In this document: piece by piece, positions 6,796 to 6,930 of the stretch
Position numbering within the stretch: position 1 is the stretch's first letter
Layout: every line of letters starts with the position of its first letter
Assembly: GCA_017553665.1 (NCBI GenBank)
Contig: JAFZKM010000270.1
Span: 1-6,930, forward strand
DNA: 6,930 bases
Direction of reading: 5' to 3'
Source of the DNA: Lachnospiraceae bacterium
GTDB lineage: Bacteria; Bacillota_A; Clostridia; Lachnospirales; Lachnospiraceae
Notes under the pieces: model-generated
What the model was told of the DNA's origin: nothing
Database searches by the model: none
Seen by the model: the letters and a program-made list of their open reading frames with translations, nothing else
Made by a program: the position numbers and the translations under genes

Positions 6796-6930
6796 TCAAT
6801 TATCTCCGAACATTTGTCTTAACTGGAATACGACCGCTTTTACCGCGTCAACGGCGGCATCGATCTCTTCGATCGTATTGTTCCTCGACAGGGTGAGCCT
6901 GAGCGATCCGTCAAAGAAGTCAGCTCCGAC
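6796..6930 (-). CDS. Cysteine desulfurase (NifS/IscS-type), C-terminal end only
   Basis: This is the last 44 codons of a gene that enters from the high-coordinate edge; its start and active site lie outside the window. The visible end contains GSLRLTLSRNNTIEEID followed by an amphipathic helix with QLRQMF. This matches the C-terminal signature of PLP-dependent class V cysteine desulfurases, in which an S-(L/I)-R-(L/F)-(S/T)-(L/F)-(S/G)-R segment precedes 'NT..EID' and a closing helix. Those enzymes take sulfur from L-cysteine as a persulfide, giving alanine, and feed iron-sulfur cluster assembly or tRNA thiolation. Without the catalytic cysteine loop I cannot tell a NifS/IscS-like from a SufS-like member, although the ending looks more like the NifS/IscS group. 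The TGA stop lies 5 bases before the ATG of the next gene and overlaps a possible TTG start, so the two are probably co-transcribed. Confidence 0.82.
   Translation of the reverse strand, partial: VGADFFDGSLRLTLSRNNTIEEIDAAVDAVKAVVFQLRQMFGDN

Noticed and set aside
1..6930. CRISPR array, tRNA or rRNA gene, riboswitch, insertion sequence or long repeat
   Set aside because: Nearly every base is in a supported coding region; I saw no spaced direct repeats, transposase motifs, terminal inverted repeats or structured RNA patterns.

Overview
The window looks like chromosomal DNA from a gut- or rumen-type member of Clostridia, most likely Lachnospiraceae. Four things suggest this: moderate GC content; strong AGGAG-type ribosome binding sites; an alpha-glucosidase that resembles the Ruminococcus (Blautia) obeum enzyme Ro-aG1 almost throughout; and a membrane protein with a C-terminal zinc ribbon of a type I recall from Lachnospiraceae genomes. 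The taxonomic call is inference from recalled homologs, not from a search.

Every supported gene lies on the minus strand, so transcription runs from high to low coordinates. In that order the window holds: the last 44 codons of a cysteine desulfurase (6796-6930); a PHP-family metal-dependent phosphatase of the histidinol-phosphatase type (5942-6790); rqcH, the bacterial NFACT/Rqc2 ribosome-rescue factor (4149-5921); a cytosolic GH31 alpha-glucosidase (2007-4121); a rhomboid-fold membrane protein with a zinc-ribbon tail and no catalytic serine (1120-2010); an ABC-2 type permease (55-1113); and the first 19 codons of a second ABC-2 type permease (1-58).

The genes are packed tightly. Gaps are about 5, 20, 27 and 6 bases, and two junctions overlap by 4 bases (GTGA at 2007-2010, ATGA at 55-58). 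I see no terminator hairpin, no promoter, no RNA gene, no repeat array and no mobile element. There is no stretch over 300 bases without a gene. The simplest reading is one polycistronic transcript that begins upstream of the window and continues past its low-coordinate end.

The genes do not form one obvious pathway. The head concerns sulfur transfer and a phosphoesterase, the middle ribosome quality control and alpha-glucan breakdown, and the tail membrane functions and export. The two permeases plausibly make a heteromeric ABC exporter whose ATPase lies outside the window. The most unusual item is the rhomboid-like protein with a degenerate active site and a cysteine/histidine-rich tail, translationally coupled to the glucosidase. 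I found no convincing evidence of a wholly new system.
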